DNA of 64,000 nucleotides from Corynebacterium glaucum (lineage in GTDB: Bacteria; Actinomycetota; Actinomycetes; Mycobacteriales; Mycobacteriaceae): NCBI RefSeq assembly GCF_002287505.1, contig NZ_CP019688.1, forward strand, positions 62,001 through 126,000, in the 5' to 3' direction. Position 1 is the stretch's first letter; each line of letters starts with the position of its first letter. The notes under the pieces were generated by a model. The model ran no database searches, had not been told where the DNA came from, and was given only the letters and a program-made list of their open reading frames with translations. A program made the position numbers and the translations under genes. This document shows, piece after piece, positions 9,578-17,982 of the stretch.

Positions 9578-10507
9578 GGGGTTGCGTCCCTTAGTGTGGT
9601 GTAACGCTTGCTGATGGTGGGCCCTTGAAAATAGTGGGGCGGCCACCGCCAGTAACCTTTCGACTCAACTACCACATCTCACCGAAAGGCACATGACGAT
9701 GACCGCTGCACCGCATTCTATCGACCCTGCAACCTACTTGGATGATCTGCTCGCCCAAGCCTCCCCTGACCTGATGCGGCAGATGCTGCAAGGGTTTATC
9801 AACCAGATCCTCTCCGCCCAGGCCGACACCGTCTGCGGCGCCGAATACGGCGTTGCTTCCACCGAGCGGGTCAACCACCGCAACGGGTACCGCCACCGCG
9901 ACCTCGACACCCGTGTCGGCACGATCGACGTGGCAGTGCCGAAACTGCGCCACGCACGCGTTCTTCCCCGACTGGCTACTAGAGCGCCGCTCACGAGCAG
10001 AACGCGCGCTGTCGACCGTGATCGCGACGTGCTACCTCAAAGGGGTCTCCACCCGCCGAATGAACGATCTGGTGGCAACCCTTGGGATTTCTAACCTGTC
10101 AAAATCGCAAGTCTCGCGGATGTCGGAAGAACTTGACGAGATGGTCGCAGACTTCAAAAACCGCCCACTCGACCCCGGCGGGTACGCCTACCTGTCGTGT
10201 GACGCACTCACGATCAAAGTGCGTGAAGGCGGACGTGTGGTCAAATGCTGCGTGCTGCTAGCTACCGGGGTCAACGCCGACGGCTACCGGGAAATGCTCG
10301 GCATGCACGTTGCCACTGCGGAATCCAACGCGTCGTGGAAGGGCTTCTTCCAAGACCTCAAGGCCCGCGGGCTTTGCGGGGTCTTCCTTATCACCAGTGA
10401 TGCTCATGAGGGCATCCAGCACGCCATTTCTGAAGTGCTGCCTGATGCGTCGTGGCAGCGCTGTCGCACCCACTTCGCCAAAAACCTCTACGAAAAGGTG
10501 CGGGTCC
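9578..10507 (+). mobile_element. Second IS256-family element, 3'-truncated copy B
   Basis: This element is distinct from copy A. Its left end probably begins at 9578 (GGGGTTGCGTCC), directly against the broken end of copy A, so it looks like an insertion into copy A. Similarity to IS256 transposases stops near 10500, where the IS1249-type C-terminus resumes. The exact ends are inferred and there is no target duplication left to confirm them. Confidence 0.65.
9693..10507 (+). pseudogene. IS256-family transposase copy B, frameshifted and truncated
   Basis: The ATG at 9693 opens MTMTAAPHSID and reads in frame to about 9955 (VAVPKLRHA). One extra base there moves the homologous reading to another frame (FFPDWLLERR, then CYLKGVSTRRMNDL, SKSQVSRM and SDAHEGIQHA). 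The alignment ends after CRTHFAKNLYEK near 10497. The two N-terminal catalytic Asp regions remain, but the last Glu region and about 130 C-terminal residues are lost. It is non-functional. Confidence 0.82.
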
Positions 10508-10750
10508 GGAGAACGTCAACGGAAAATGCTCGAGTGGTACCTCCACACCAAAAAGCAACTGCCTGACGACCCACTAGACATCGCCAGGCAGTGCGATTTT
10601 GGCCAAGATCAACTCGTCAAAGTCAACGATCTTGCCGAAGAAGACCACAACAAAGCCGACCAGGAAACAGGACGACCAGCCTTCTACGACAACGCTATCC
10701 CAACCGAATACGAACACTCGATAGGAATCAGAAAAGGCCCCATGAAATAA
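10508..10750 (+). pseudogene. IS1249-type transposase, C-terminal remnant
   Basis: An open frame running RQRKMLEWYLHTKKQLP to the stop at 10750. The YLHT..PLP-like segment resembles the C-terminus of IS1249-family transposases, and it lies 34 bp from the right terminal repeat. It has no start codon of its own and is the other half of the fragment at 8608-8637. Confidence 0.6.
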
Positions 10751-10784
10751 CAAACGGTGTGCCCGCCCCACGACACGCCGAGCG

Positions 10785-10808
10785 GACACACATTTTGCTA
10801 CTTAACCC
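10785..10808 (-). repeat. Right terminal inverted repeat of the IS1249-like element
   Basis: Perfect 24-base reverse complement of 8446-8469, ending TTTGCTACTTAACCC. Confidence 0.85.
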
Positions 10809-10906
10809 TTTTGGACTGGCAACCCCAAAATTAAAACCCTCGGAGGAACGCGGAGTCTATGTCCGTGAACCCAAACCCGAGGGACTACGTGCTTTAGGCT
10901 ACATGT

Positions 10907-11700
10907 GTGACCTACCCAGTGCAACCTCCGACATCGCAAGATTCGTTGTTATGGAGTTCTATTCCTCCTGCCCGTATGGCGACTTTCCTGCGTAATGCCC
11001 CAAATGGAACGGCAGACGAGGCTCTGAAACTCTATATCTGGGACCGTGAATTGGCTGCCGCTTTCCTTGCTGATCTTGCAATTCTGGAGATTGCGCTGAG
11101 AGAGGGATTGCACAGAGCTGCAACTGAAAAGTGGGGGTGTATTGGTATGAAGAGATGCCCTTGGATTACCGATCGCAAAAAGGACTGGCGGAAGCTTGGA
11201 GTCGGTTGCCTGAGAACCTACGGAAAGATCGCCGTAGGGGTGATCTTCCAGGTCGTTTAGTAGCAAATTGTATGTTCGGGTTTTGGACGAATCTGCTTGA
11301 TCAAGGGGGCTACACGGGTATTGGCCCTCGTCGGCGCCAAATTACATATGACGATAACTGGCCAGCCCTGCTCAAAGCTTTTCCTGGCGGACGAATAGAG
11401 GCTAAGCTGCAGCGCCGGAATAATCCCGCTAATGCCAACGAGATTACTTTCTCCAGGGCTTGGGTCTTTCAGGTCTGTAAGAGGGTTAACGATATCCGAA
11501 ATAGAGTTGCCCATCACGAACCGGTAATTAACGGATTCCCGCTCAAAGGCCAGTCAAGCAATGGGTCGGTTATACGGCTGACTCCGTCGGAGGCGCACGA
11601 TGAGATTTTGAGTTTGGCCCGCATGCTCGATAGAGACATGGCTGAATGGCTACGGGTCAATAGTGCCGTGCCGCGAGTTTTCGCACAGAAACCGTTTTGA
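10907..11700 (+). pseudogene. Abi-family (HEPN-type) phage-defence protein, frameshifted
   Basis: Two overlapping frames together encode one protein of about 265 residues. The first (10907-11260) carries the N-terminal RMATFLRNAP and LAILEIALREGLHRA. The second (11131-11700) carries the rest, including RNRVAHHEP, an Rx4H motif characteristic of HEPN RNase-type Abi proteins. The switch falls in a run of five G at 11133-11137; six G would restore EKWGVYWYEE. Such proteins abort infection by cutting RNA. A start is uncertain: GTG 10907 is used, while an in-frame ATG at 10859 with an upstream GGAG is closed by TAG at 10895. Low GC and the neighbouring IS nest suggest transfer. The indel could be real, phase-variable or an assembly error. 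Confidence 0.75.
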
Positions 11701-11789
11701 TGGTTCTATAGTCACGCGTTTATCTCTACGGCTGTCACCCGGATCAACAGAATGACGCTCCAAGAACGCAGGAATATGACGGTGAATAG

Positions 11790-12500
11790 CTACGCTTCGA
11801 TTCGTCCGTAGAGGCTAGCCGAGCTGCCGGTGAACGTTGCCCAGCGCTGGTCGCCGTAGGAGAAGTGCCACCACTCGCTGTCCAGCGGAGCGAAGCCTGC
11901 GTCGAACATGGTGTGGCTGAGCAGGCGTCGCAGGTCGCGGTTGAGCACTTGCTGCGGCGACGGATCCTCCAGACGCTCCAGGTACATCGCGCCGGCTGAC
12001 TCATCGAACTGGTCAAAGTCGGCACCCAAAGGCAGGCCCTGGCCGTCCACGCACAACGTGAGGTCGACGGCCGCGCCCATGGTGTGCGGTGCGATGAGCT
12101 CGGTGTCGGAGGCGTCGGCAATGTAACGGGCATCGAGATCGGGGTACTTCTGCTTATAGATACGCGCCAGTTCCGCCTGCGCCTCGACAGAGCGCCACGT
12201 GTCCAGGATGAGGAACGTGAACGGTGCTGGCAGCGAGGCCTGCGCGCGGCGGATCCGGTCAATCACTTCCTCACGTGCCAGCATGACCCGCGGCATTGCC
12301 TGCGAACCGAGCTCCAGGTATGCGTGGTACGTGGCCAGGTCATCTGGGATCTCCACCAGCGCGCCGCCGGTTTCCTCCACCGGAACGGTTCGTGCCACAT
12401 CCGTGGACGGGGGCTCGGGTAGCGGCGTCAAGTCCGTCGGGGTGATGGCGCGCAGCTCGTCGTAGTCGTAGGGCTGCAGCCAGCGCTCGGGCACGGTCAT
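11790..12500 (-). CDS. D-alanyl-D-alanine dipeptidase (VanX/DdpX-type, M15 family)
   Basis: A 236-residue cytoplasmic zinc dipeptidase. The M15D zinc ligands are visible as HTMGAAVD (His139, Asp146) and EWWH (catalytic Glu209, His212). The WRS segment near 102-104 supplies the conserved Arg. The enzyme cleaves free D-Ala-D-Ala. With no vanA/vanH ligase genes nearby, it more likely recycles cell-wall D-Ala-D-Ala for nutrition, as DdpX does, than confers vancomycin resistance. Its ATG overlaps the stop of the upstream permease by 4 bp, so the two are translationally coupled. Because the permease carries an IS, expression of this gene may now depend on read-through from the IS region or a local promoter. 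Confidence 0.88.
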   Translation of the reverse strand: MTVPERWLQPYDYDELRAITPTDLTPLPEPPSTDVARTVPVEETGGALVEIPDDLATYHAYLELGSQAMPRVMLAREEVIDRIRRAQASLPAPFTFLILDTWRSVEAQAELARIYKQKYPDLDARYIADASDTELIAPHTMGAAVDLTLCVDGQGLPLGADFDQFDESAGAMYLERLEDPSPQQVLNRDLRRLLSHTMFDAGFAPLDSEWWHFSYGDQRWATFTGSSASLYGRIEA

Positions 12501-13120
12501 GCTGCATCCTCCTTGAGCTGGCGGGGCAGCGACTCCTTGTGCTCGCCCAGGAGCCGCTCAAGCGCGACTTCGTGGTCGATCGGCTTGCTCATGAAGTAGA
12601 AGACTGCGCCGATCACCGCCCAGACGATGAGCACGCCGTACTCAAGCGGCCACGCGAGACTCATGTTGGTCCCCGGCCACAGGGCGAGGATGATCACCAG
12701 CGCCGCGCCTACGGCACCGATCAGCGGGACAAACCCAGCCTTGAGTTTCGACGCTTCGTACAGCGACGGGTACTTCGTCTTCAAGCGGAACTGGCACGCA
12801 ACCACCAGGATCCAGACCAGGCCGAGATAGATACCGCCGGTTTCCAGGAAGGACACCATGGCGCCGCGGCCGAGCAGGCCCAGCGCAATCGTGATCGCGG
12901 TGACCAGCATCAGCGCGTTCTTCGGCGTGCCGTGCTTCGGGTCGATCTCAGCGAAACGTTCGGGCAGCAGGTTCACGCGTGCGAGCGCGACGACGATGCG
13001 GCTGGTGGCCATGAACAGGCCAAGGAAGGAGGTGAGCAGGCCAAGAATCGCAATGGCGAAAGCCAGCGTGCCCAGGACGGGGAAGCCCGCCTCCGTGAAC
13101 GCGGTGATCGTGCCCTGCTC

Positions 13121-13128
13121 CATGCCGG
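13121..13128. repeat. Target-site duplication, left copy (CATGCCGG)
   Basis: The same eight bases, CATGCCGG, occur at 14569-14576, directly outside each end of the IS. Eight to nine bp is the usual duplication for the IS256 family. Confidence 0.93.
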
Positions 13129-14568
13129 GAGGGTGTCAGGAGTTTTGTGTGTGAGGCTCTGATCTGAAGGAGTTTCACCGATAATGACTACGGTGTCACC
13201 GAAGAAAAGCCATGACCCGGCCAGGGTCAATGAGATCAGCGAGAAGCTGATGGATAACCCCGAGCTCGCCAAGCTCATCGGGGAGCTGTCCACCTCCACC
13301 GACGATGCCAGCGAGCTGGTCAAGGGGCTTTTACAGGCCTCGATCAATGCCGGTCTACAGGCGGAGATGGATGCCCATTTGGGCTATGAGCACTCTGACC
13401 GCAAAGCCAAAGCTGAGGTTGACACCCGCGGTGAGGATAACCACCGCAACGGGTCGTATACCAAGACCGTCGACTCTGGCTACGGCCCGCTGGAAGTAAC
13501 CATGCCAAGGGATCGGGCGGGGACGTTTGCCCCGCAGATGGTGCCAAAGGGGGCCCGCAGGCTCACTGAGCTTGATGACATGATCATTTCCCTGTATGCG
13601 GGCGGGATGACAGTGCGAGACATCCAGCACCACCTCGCAACCACCCTCGGGGTGGACATGAGCCCCGATACGATCAGCACGATCACCGACGCGGTACTCG
13701 ATGAGGTGATGATGTGGCAGAACCGACAGCTCGAAGAGTTCTACCCGGTGATCTTTCTCGACGCATTGCGGATCAAGATCCGCGATGGTAACCGCGTGGT
13801 CAACAAGTCCTGCTACATGGCCGTTGGTGTCGACATGGACGGCATCAAACACATCCTTGGGTTGTGGATCGCCGGTAACGAAGGTGCCGCATTCTGGGCG
13901 TCCGTGTGCGCTGACCTTGCCAACCGTGGGGTCCAAGACGTGTTCATCGTCTGCTGCGACGGGCTCAAAGGCTTACCCGATGCGGTGGAGGCAACCTGGC
14001 CGAACTCGATGGTGCAAACCTGTATCGTGCACCTGATTCGGGCTGCGAACAGGTGGGTGTCCTACCAAGACCGCAAACCCGTATCGAGTGCGTTACGGGA
14101 GGTCTACACCGCACCGAACGAGGACACCGCCCGCGCCGCCCTGGACGCGTTCGAAGCCTCTGAGCTAGGGCGCCGCTACCCGCAGTCGGTGAAGGTGTGG
14201 CGTGATGCGTGGGAGCAGTTCGTGCCGTTTTTGCAGTTCCCGCCAGCGGCCCGGAGGGTGCTCTACACCACGAACGCGATCGAATCGCTCAATGCTGAAC
14301 TGCGCAAAGCTACCCGCAACCGGGGCCAGTTCCCGAACGACACCGCGGCGCTGAAGACGCTGTGGTTGATGATTTGCAACATCGAAGACAAACGCGCCGC
14401 CCAGCGGGCGAAGAAGGCAAAACGGGCAATCGAATGCAACGGCTATATTGAAGGGGCGAAAGCCACCGGGTGGAAACAAGCCATCAACCAACTAGCCGTG
14501 GCATACCCCGACCGATTCGCGGACTACCTGTAAACCAAGCCCCCGCACACAAACAATCGGACACCCTC
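13129..14568 (+). mobile_element. Intact IS256-family insertion sequence (1440 bp)
   Basis: The imperfect inverted repeats of about 28 bp begin GAGGGTGTC at each end, with about 20 matching positions. The element is flanked by an 8-bp duplication and has one full-length transposase gene. It is in opposite orientation to the permease it interrupts. The truncated copy A at 8638-9577 shares the same left end and coding sequence. Confidence 0.95.
13184..14533 (+). CDS. IS256-family transposase, full length
   Basis: A 449-residue DDE transposase of the mutator-like IS256 family. The first catalytic Asp is in VIFLDALRIKIRD, the second in IVCCDGLKGLP, and the Glu in NAIESLNAELRK. An N-terminal DNA-binding region with GGMTVRDIQHHLATTLG precedes the catalytic core. 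The ATG at 13184 has a GAAGGAG ribosome site upstream. No stop, frameshift or missing catalytic residue is seen, so it should be active. Confidence 0.95.
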   Translation: MTTVSPKKSHDPARVNEISEKLMDNPELAKLIGELSTSTDDASELVKGLLQASINAGLQAEMDAHLGYEHSDRKAKAEVDTRGEDNHRNGSYTKTVDSGYGPLEVTMPRDRAGTFAPQMVPKGARRLTELDDMIISLYAGGMTVRDIQHHLATTLGVDMSPDTISTITDAVLDEVMMWQNRQLEEFYPVIFLDALRIKIRDGNRVVNKSCYMAVGVDMDGIKHILGLWIAGNEGAAFWASVCADLANRGVQDVFIVCCDGLKGLPDAVEATWPNSMVQTCIVHLIRAANRWVSYQDRKPVSSALREVYTAPNEDTARAALDAFEASELGRRYPQSVKVWRDAWEQFVPFLQFPPAARRVLYTTNAIESLNAELRKATRNRGQFPNDTAALKTLWLMICNIEDKRAAQRAKKAKRAIECNGYIEGAKATGWKQAINQLAVAYPDRFADYL

Positions 14569-14576
14569 CATGCCGG
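14569..14576. repeat. Target-site duplication, right copy (CATGCCGG)
   Basis: Direct repeat of 13121-13128, immediately after the right IS end. Confidence 0.93.
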
Positions 14577-15565
14577 CGACCTCTTGCCACGGCATGATGA
14601 ACGCCGACGATGCCAGCACAATGCAGTAGAACGAACCCGCAATGAGCACCGTCGCCACGACCAGCCAACCGATCTTCTTCGGCGGCAGGTTCGCGTCCTC
14701 TGCAAGAGTGGCAATCAGCCCGAAGCCCGCCATATACGTCATGCCTGGCACCACGAAGCGCAGCACGCTCATCGCGGCGTTCTGGTCCTCGTAGAACGGC
14801 GGCCAGAAATTATCGACGCTACCCGCGCCGAAACCCACCACCGCCAGCGCCAGGCCGATGCCGATGAGCGCAATGAACAAGATCACCTGCAACTGCCCGC
14901 CGAGGCTCGCACCGCGCACGTTGAGGAAGTAGAACAGCAGCGTGAGCGCCAGTCCGGCGACCAGGATCGGCAGCGTCACGGTCGACCCAGCCAGCGTGTA
15001 CACCGGGATCTCATCCATCGCCGGGATGTAGAACTCCAGCAGCACACCGAACGACGTGAAGTAGAACGCCAGCGAAGACACGTACGCCCCGATCAGCAGC
15101 CAGCCGGCGATGAAGCCCCACGTCCGCCCGAGGATGGTGAAGCTGAACACCACCTCGCCACCAGCACGCGGGAACAGGCCAGTGAGCTGCGCGTACGACA
15201 GCGCCACACACGCCGCGAGCAGGGTGCCCAGGGCGAGGCCGAAGATCATGCCGCCGGCACCGTATTCCTCGAAGAAGGAACCGTTCGTGTAAATCCAACT
15301 CGACCCCACCACGCCTGACACACCCAGTGCAATCAGGGTGAACATGCCGAGTTCTTTCTTCAGCTGATCCGCAGCCATCGTTTCCACTCCCTTCACATCG
15401 GTTGACTCACATCACGCAGTTCGCGATTGCGCCATATCTTAAGCAGAGCTCAAGGGCGCAGGAAGGCTTTTCGCTTTACGACGGCACGTTGTCCCCCGTA
15501 GCCTCGAAGGCTTTACGAAGCCCGAATTGGGAGTGCGGCTCAACAATGACGTGAAAGGCTTCCAT

Positions 15566-16123
15566 CTACTGTTCCTTCGTCGATCGTTTGACCTCGGCCG
15601 GGACTCCCGCGGCCAGCGAGTCCGAGGGTATGTCGCGAGTGACCACGCTGCCGGCGGCGACCACCACGCGATCACCCACCGTGACCCCTGGCAGCACGAT
15701 CACCCCTGCACCGAACCAGCAATCCTCGCCAATCCGGATCGGGCGTGCGCGCTCCCAGCCCTCGGCGCGTTCAACATGATCGTTCACCGGGTGTTCAACG
15801 GTAATCAGTTGGCAGCCCGGACCGAAGAGGGTGCGAGCGCCAACGGTGACGTCGGCGATGTCCAGGATGGTGCAGTTGAAGTTCATGTAACACCCTTCAC
15901 CGAAGCGGGTGTTCACACCGAACTCGAGGTGCAGCGGCGGCCAGATATTGGGCAACTCACCGTGCGGAAACAATCCGCGCAGCAGCTCCCGCGAGCGCTC
16001 CGGATCCGTGTTTGCAAGCCCGTTGAACTCGCGGATCAGCTCGCGGACCTCGCGGTGTCGCGCAGCCGCTTCCTCGCCGGCGATGTACCACTGGCCTGAG
16101 CGCATGCGTTCCATGTCGTGCAT
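15566..16123 (-). CDS. Sugar O-acetyltransferase (maltose/galactoside acetyltransferase type)
   Basis: A 185-residue left-handed beta-helix acyltransferase. The N-terminal Mac domain is recognised by MRSGQWYIAG, then hexapeptide repeats run from about FGVNTRFGEG to VVVAAGSVVTRDIPSDSLAAGVPA. The catalytic His is in TVEHPVN. Acetyl-CoA is the donor and maltose, galactosides or another free sugar the likely acceptor. It reads from an ATG at 16123 and is transcribed away from alkB. Between its 3' end and the next gene lie 187 bp (15379-15565), which must hold the promoter of the permease/dipeptidase operon; I see no clear operator there, only one dispersed motif at 15473-15483. Confidence 0.88.
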   Translation of the reverse strand: MHDMERMRSGQWYIAGEEAAARHREVRELIREFNGLANTDPERSRELLRGLFPHGELPNIWPPLHLEFGVNTRFGEGCYMNFNCTILDIADVTVGARTLFGPGCQLITVEHPVNDHVERAEGWERARPIRIGEDCWFGAGVIVLPGVTVGDRVVVAAGSVVTRDIPSDSLAAGVPAEVKRSTKEQ

Positions 16124-16125
16124 AG

Positions 16126-16174
16126 ATTGGAGCCTATGCTTTTCGACGCCCTCCCGCGCGAGCCTTCAAACCCA
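16126..16174 (+). repeat. Partial duplicate of the alkB 5' end, copy 1
   Basis: Forty-nine bases matching 16579-16627 with three differences. All three fall at third codon positions of the alkB reading frame and are synonymous (GAG/GAA, TCA/TCC, CCA/CCC). After residue 13 of the would-be protein the similarity stops and no AlkB sequence follows. Confidence 0.85.
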
Positions 16175-16578
16175 CCTCCGGCGCAATATCGTTTACTTTT
16201 TGCGCGACCTCGGATCGGCTCTCAAAATGCCGGGAATAGGGTCGTTGGACGAATAATCTTCCAGGACGTTCGGCTCCATGCAATTCATGAATTCGAATAT
16301 CTCGCTCCTGAGCTGAGCGCAGATACTTTTCTGTGCGAGGCTGGCTCAATGCGCTTAGAACTTCTTGTGCATGCGCAGATCCGCGCATAGTTCCCCACCC
16401 CGTGTTAGAAGTCGACCTTGATGTCTCCCAAACTTCGGACTATTATTCCATGTTGAGTGAGCGATGGTGGTCTGATGACCGCCGATTGACTCCAGTAGAA
16501 GGGGCCACGTCCGAATACCGGCATCCGCCGAAGCATCGGGAGGGGCCCTTTCACTATCTCAACTCTCCGTGTACGGAA
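16175..16578. other. Unassigned 404-bp spacer between the alkB 5' duplicates
   Basis: No convincing gene is seen. Short open frames on both strands show no recognisable domain and no ribosome site. Composition is lower in GC than the neighbours, and there is a small AATTCATGAATT palindrome near 16283-16294. It looks like foreign or decayed DNA brought in when the alkB 5' end was duplicated. Confidence 0.5.
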
Positions 16579-16627
16579 ATTGGAGCCTATGCTTTTCGAC
16601 GCCCTCCCGCGCGAACCTTCCAACCCC
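16579..16627 (+). repeat. Partial duplicate of the alkB 5' end, copy 2 (in the live gene)
   Basis: Covers the region just before the alkB ATG and its first 13 codons; 46 of 49 bases are identical to 16126-16174. A dispersed GCTTTTCGACG motif starts at the G of the ATG in both copies (16138 and 16591). Confidence 0.85.
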
Positions 16628-17269
16628 GCTCCCGGAGTCGTGCACGTGCCTAACTTCTTGGCGTTGGAGGAGCAGGAAGCACTGGTTGCGCAGGCGCGCG
16701 AAATCGCACAGTCGGTGGCCGGCACGCCGGTTGCTATGCGACGGCCTTACGTTGGCACCGGTCAGATGACCACCTGGATGCTCTCACTCGGTTGGTTCTG
16801 GGCAACGAAGCCGTACCGGCTGGTGCGCGAGGTAGACGGGCACCCAACGCCACCAATACCCGCGAACTACCAGGAAATCGCGGCCAAAGTTATGGCGGCA
16901 GCGCGCGAGATCGACCCGCAGGTCGGTGCCACGCCCGAGGTGGAAACCGCGCTGGTGAACTTTTACCCGCCAGGCACTTCGATGGGCATGCACGTCGATG
17001 CGGAGGAAGAGTCGGACAACGCGGTGGTGAGTCTGTCGATCGGGGAGGAGACTATCTTCCGCATCGAGGCGCCCGGCGGCACCGTCGACCTGCTGCTCAT
17101 GTCCGGCGATGCGCTGGTGTTCGGCGGACCGGCGCGCCGGGCCCGCCACGGCGTGATGGGCGTGCGCGCGGGCACCGGCCCGGCCGGCACGGGTCTCACC
17201 GAGGGCCGAATCAACATCACGATGCGGCAAGTGCACGCCCCTTCCGCCCGGTACGCTAATGGGCTATGA
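16589..17269 (+). CDS. AlkB-like alpha-ketoglutarate-dependent dioxygenase
   Basis: A 226-residue 2OG-Fe(II) oxygenase. The iron ligands HxD are His135 and Asp137 in GMHVDAEE, with the distal His187 in ARHGVMG. The 2-oxoglutarate-binding Arg pair lies in GRINITMR (207 and 213). AlkB enzymes repair N-alkylated bases by oxidative demethylation. The ATG at 16589 is chosen over a TTG nine bases upstream. The gene heads a tight plus-strand run and its stop overlaps the next start by 4 bp (ATGA). Its 5' end exists twice (see 16126-16174), hinting at recombination with a related donor. Confidence 0.9.
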   Translation: MLFDALPREPSNPAPGVVHVPNFLALEEQEALVAQAREIAQSVAGTPVAMRRPYVGTGQMTTWMLSLGWFWATKPYRLVREVDGHPTPPIPANYQEIAAKVMAAAREIDPQVGATPEVETALVNFYPPGTSMGMHVDAEEESDNAVVSLSIGEETIFRIEAPGGTVDLLLMSGDALVFGGPARRARHGVMGVRAGTGPAGTGLTEGRINITMRQVHAPSARYANGL

Positions 17270-17982
17270 ACGCACCAGAGAGCGAGAAGTTCGCAGTAGT
17301 CACCGGCGGTTCCGCCGGCATTGGTGAGGCCGCCTGCCGGGCACTCGCGGCAGACGGCTGGACCGTCTACGTCGCCGCGCGCCGCGTCGAGAAGTGCGAG
17401 GCCATCGCGCAAGAGATCGGCGGGATTGCGTTGGAGTTGGACGTGACGGATCAACGAAGCGTCGACAAGCTGAAAGAGCTCCCTCAAGTCGACCTTTTGG
17501 TGAACAACGCGGGTGGTGCGAAGGAGCTGGATTACCTGCGCGACGCGAGCGCCGAAGATTGGCAGTGGATGTTTGACACCAACGTGCTGGGCACGATGCG
17601 GGTGACCAAGGCGCTGTACCCGCAGCTCAAGGAGGCGAAGGGGCTGGTGATCAACATTGGCTCCGTGGCCGGTACTGACGCGTACAAGGGCGGAAGCGGC
17701 TACAACGCGGCGAAGTACGGGCTGCGTGGGATGACGCGGGCGTTTCGTCGTGAAGAAGCTCCCGACATCCGGGTGTGCGAGATCGATCCGGGCCGCGTGA
17801 AGACGGAGTTCTCGCTCAACCGCTTCGCCGGCGACGAGGCGCGCGCCGCCGCGGTGTACGACGGCAAGCTCAACCTCGAGGCGGAGGACATCGCCGAGGC
17901 GATCCGTTGGGTGGCCTCGCTGCCGCCGCGTGTGAACGTAGACACCATGAGTATTATGCCCGCTGACCAGGCGGAACGTTAA
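17266..17982 (+). CDS. Short-chain dehydrogenase/reductase
   Basis: A 238-residue classical SDR. The Rossmann motif TGGSAGIG is at residues 13-20, NNAG near 80-83, the catalytic Ser at 133 and YxxxK at 146-150. The YVAARR segment after beta-2 suggests a preference for NADP(H). The substrate is not evident. It overlaps alkB by 4 bp and the next gene starts one base after its stop, so all three are probably cotranscribed and coupled. Confidence 0.9.
   Translation: MNAPESEKFAVVTGGSAGIGEAACRALAADGWTVYVAARRVEKCEAIAQEIGGIALELDVTDQRSVDKLKELPQVDLLVNNAGGAKELDYLRDASAEDWQWMFDTNVLGTMRVTKALYPQLKEAKGLVINIGSVAGTDAYKGGSGYNAAKYGLRGMTRAFRREEAPDIRVCEIDPGRVKTEFSLNRFAGDEARAAAVYDGKLNLEAEDIAEAIRWVASLPPRVNVDTMSIMPADQAER

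Larger units (their letters stand above)
8446..10808. mobile_element. IS1249-like element, disrupted by nested IS256-family copies
   Basis: The segment is bounded by perfect 24-bp inverted repeats at 8446-8469 and 10785-10808. Just inside lie the first ten codons (GTG at 8608, MSKNRPRCPV) and the last roughly 80 codons (10508-10750, with LEWYLHTKKQLP) of a transposase that I recognise from memory as the IS1249 type found in corynebacteria. The middle of that gene is gone and is replaced by two broken IS256-family copies (8638-9577 and 9578 to about 10507). No target-site duplication is obvious outside the repeats. The element is inactive on its own, although its ends are intact and could be mobilised in trans. 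Confidence 0.75.
12497..15378 (-). pseudogene. APC-family amino acid permease interrupted by an IS256-family element
   Basis: The N-terminal part (15378 down to 14569) ends in PWQEVAGME and the C-terminal part (13128 down to 12497) begins MEQGTITAFTEAG. Removing 13129-14576 rejoins them in frame as PWQEVAGMEQG, giving a 477-residue permease with about twelve membrane segments. The ATG at 15378 is preferred over one 18 bp upstream because a GGGAG ribosome site lies 8 bases before it. The 4-bp overlap with the dipeptidase suggests a role in uptake of D-Ala-D-Ala or a related amino acid. The break lies roughly at residue 270, so neither half is likely to transport. Confidence 0.92.

Noticed and set aside
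11790..12500. Vancomycin resistance cluster around the VanX-like gene
   Set aside because: No vanA/vanH ligase or dehydrogenase and no van-type regulator; the partner is a permease, so recycling or nutrition is more likely.
14470..15318. 282-codon plus-strand frame opposite the permease N-terminus
   Set aside because: It starts inside the IS transposase and crosses the IS end; its composition is that of an antisense shadow.
16333..16653. 106-codon open frame across the alkB duplicate spacer
   Set aside because: No ribosome site and no similarity, and it overlaps the start of alkB in another frame.
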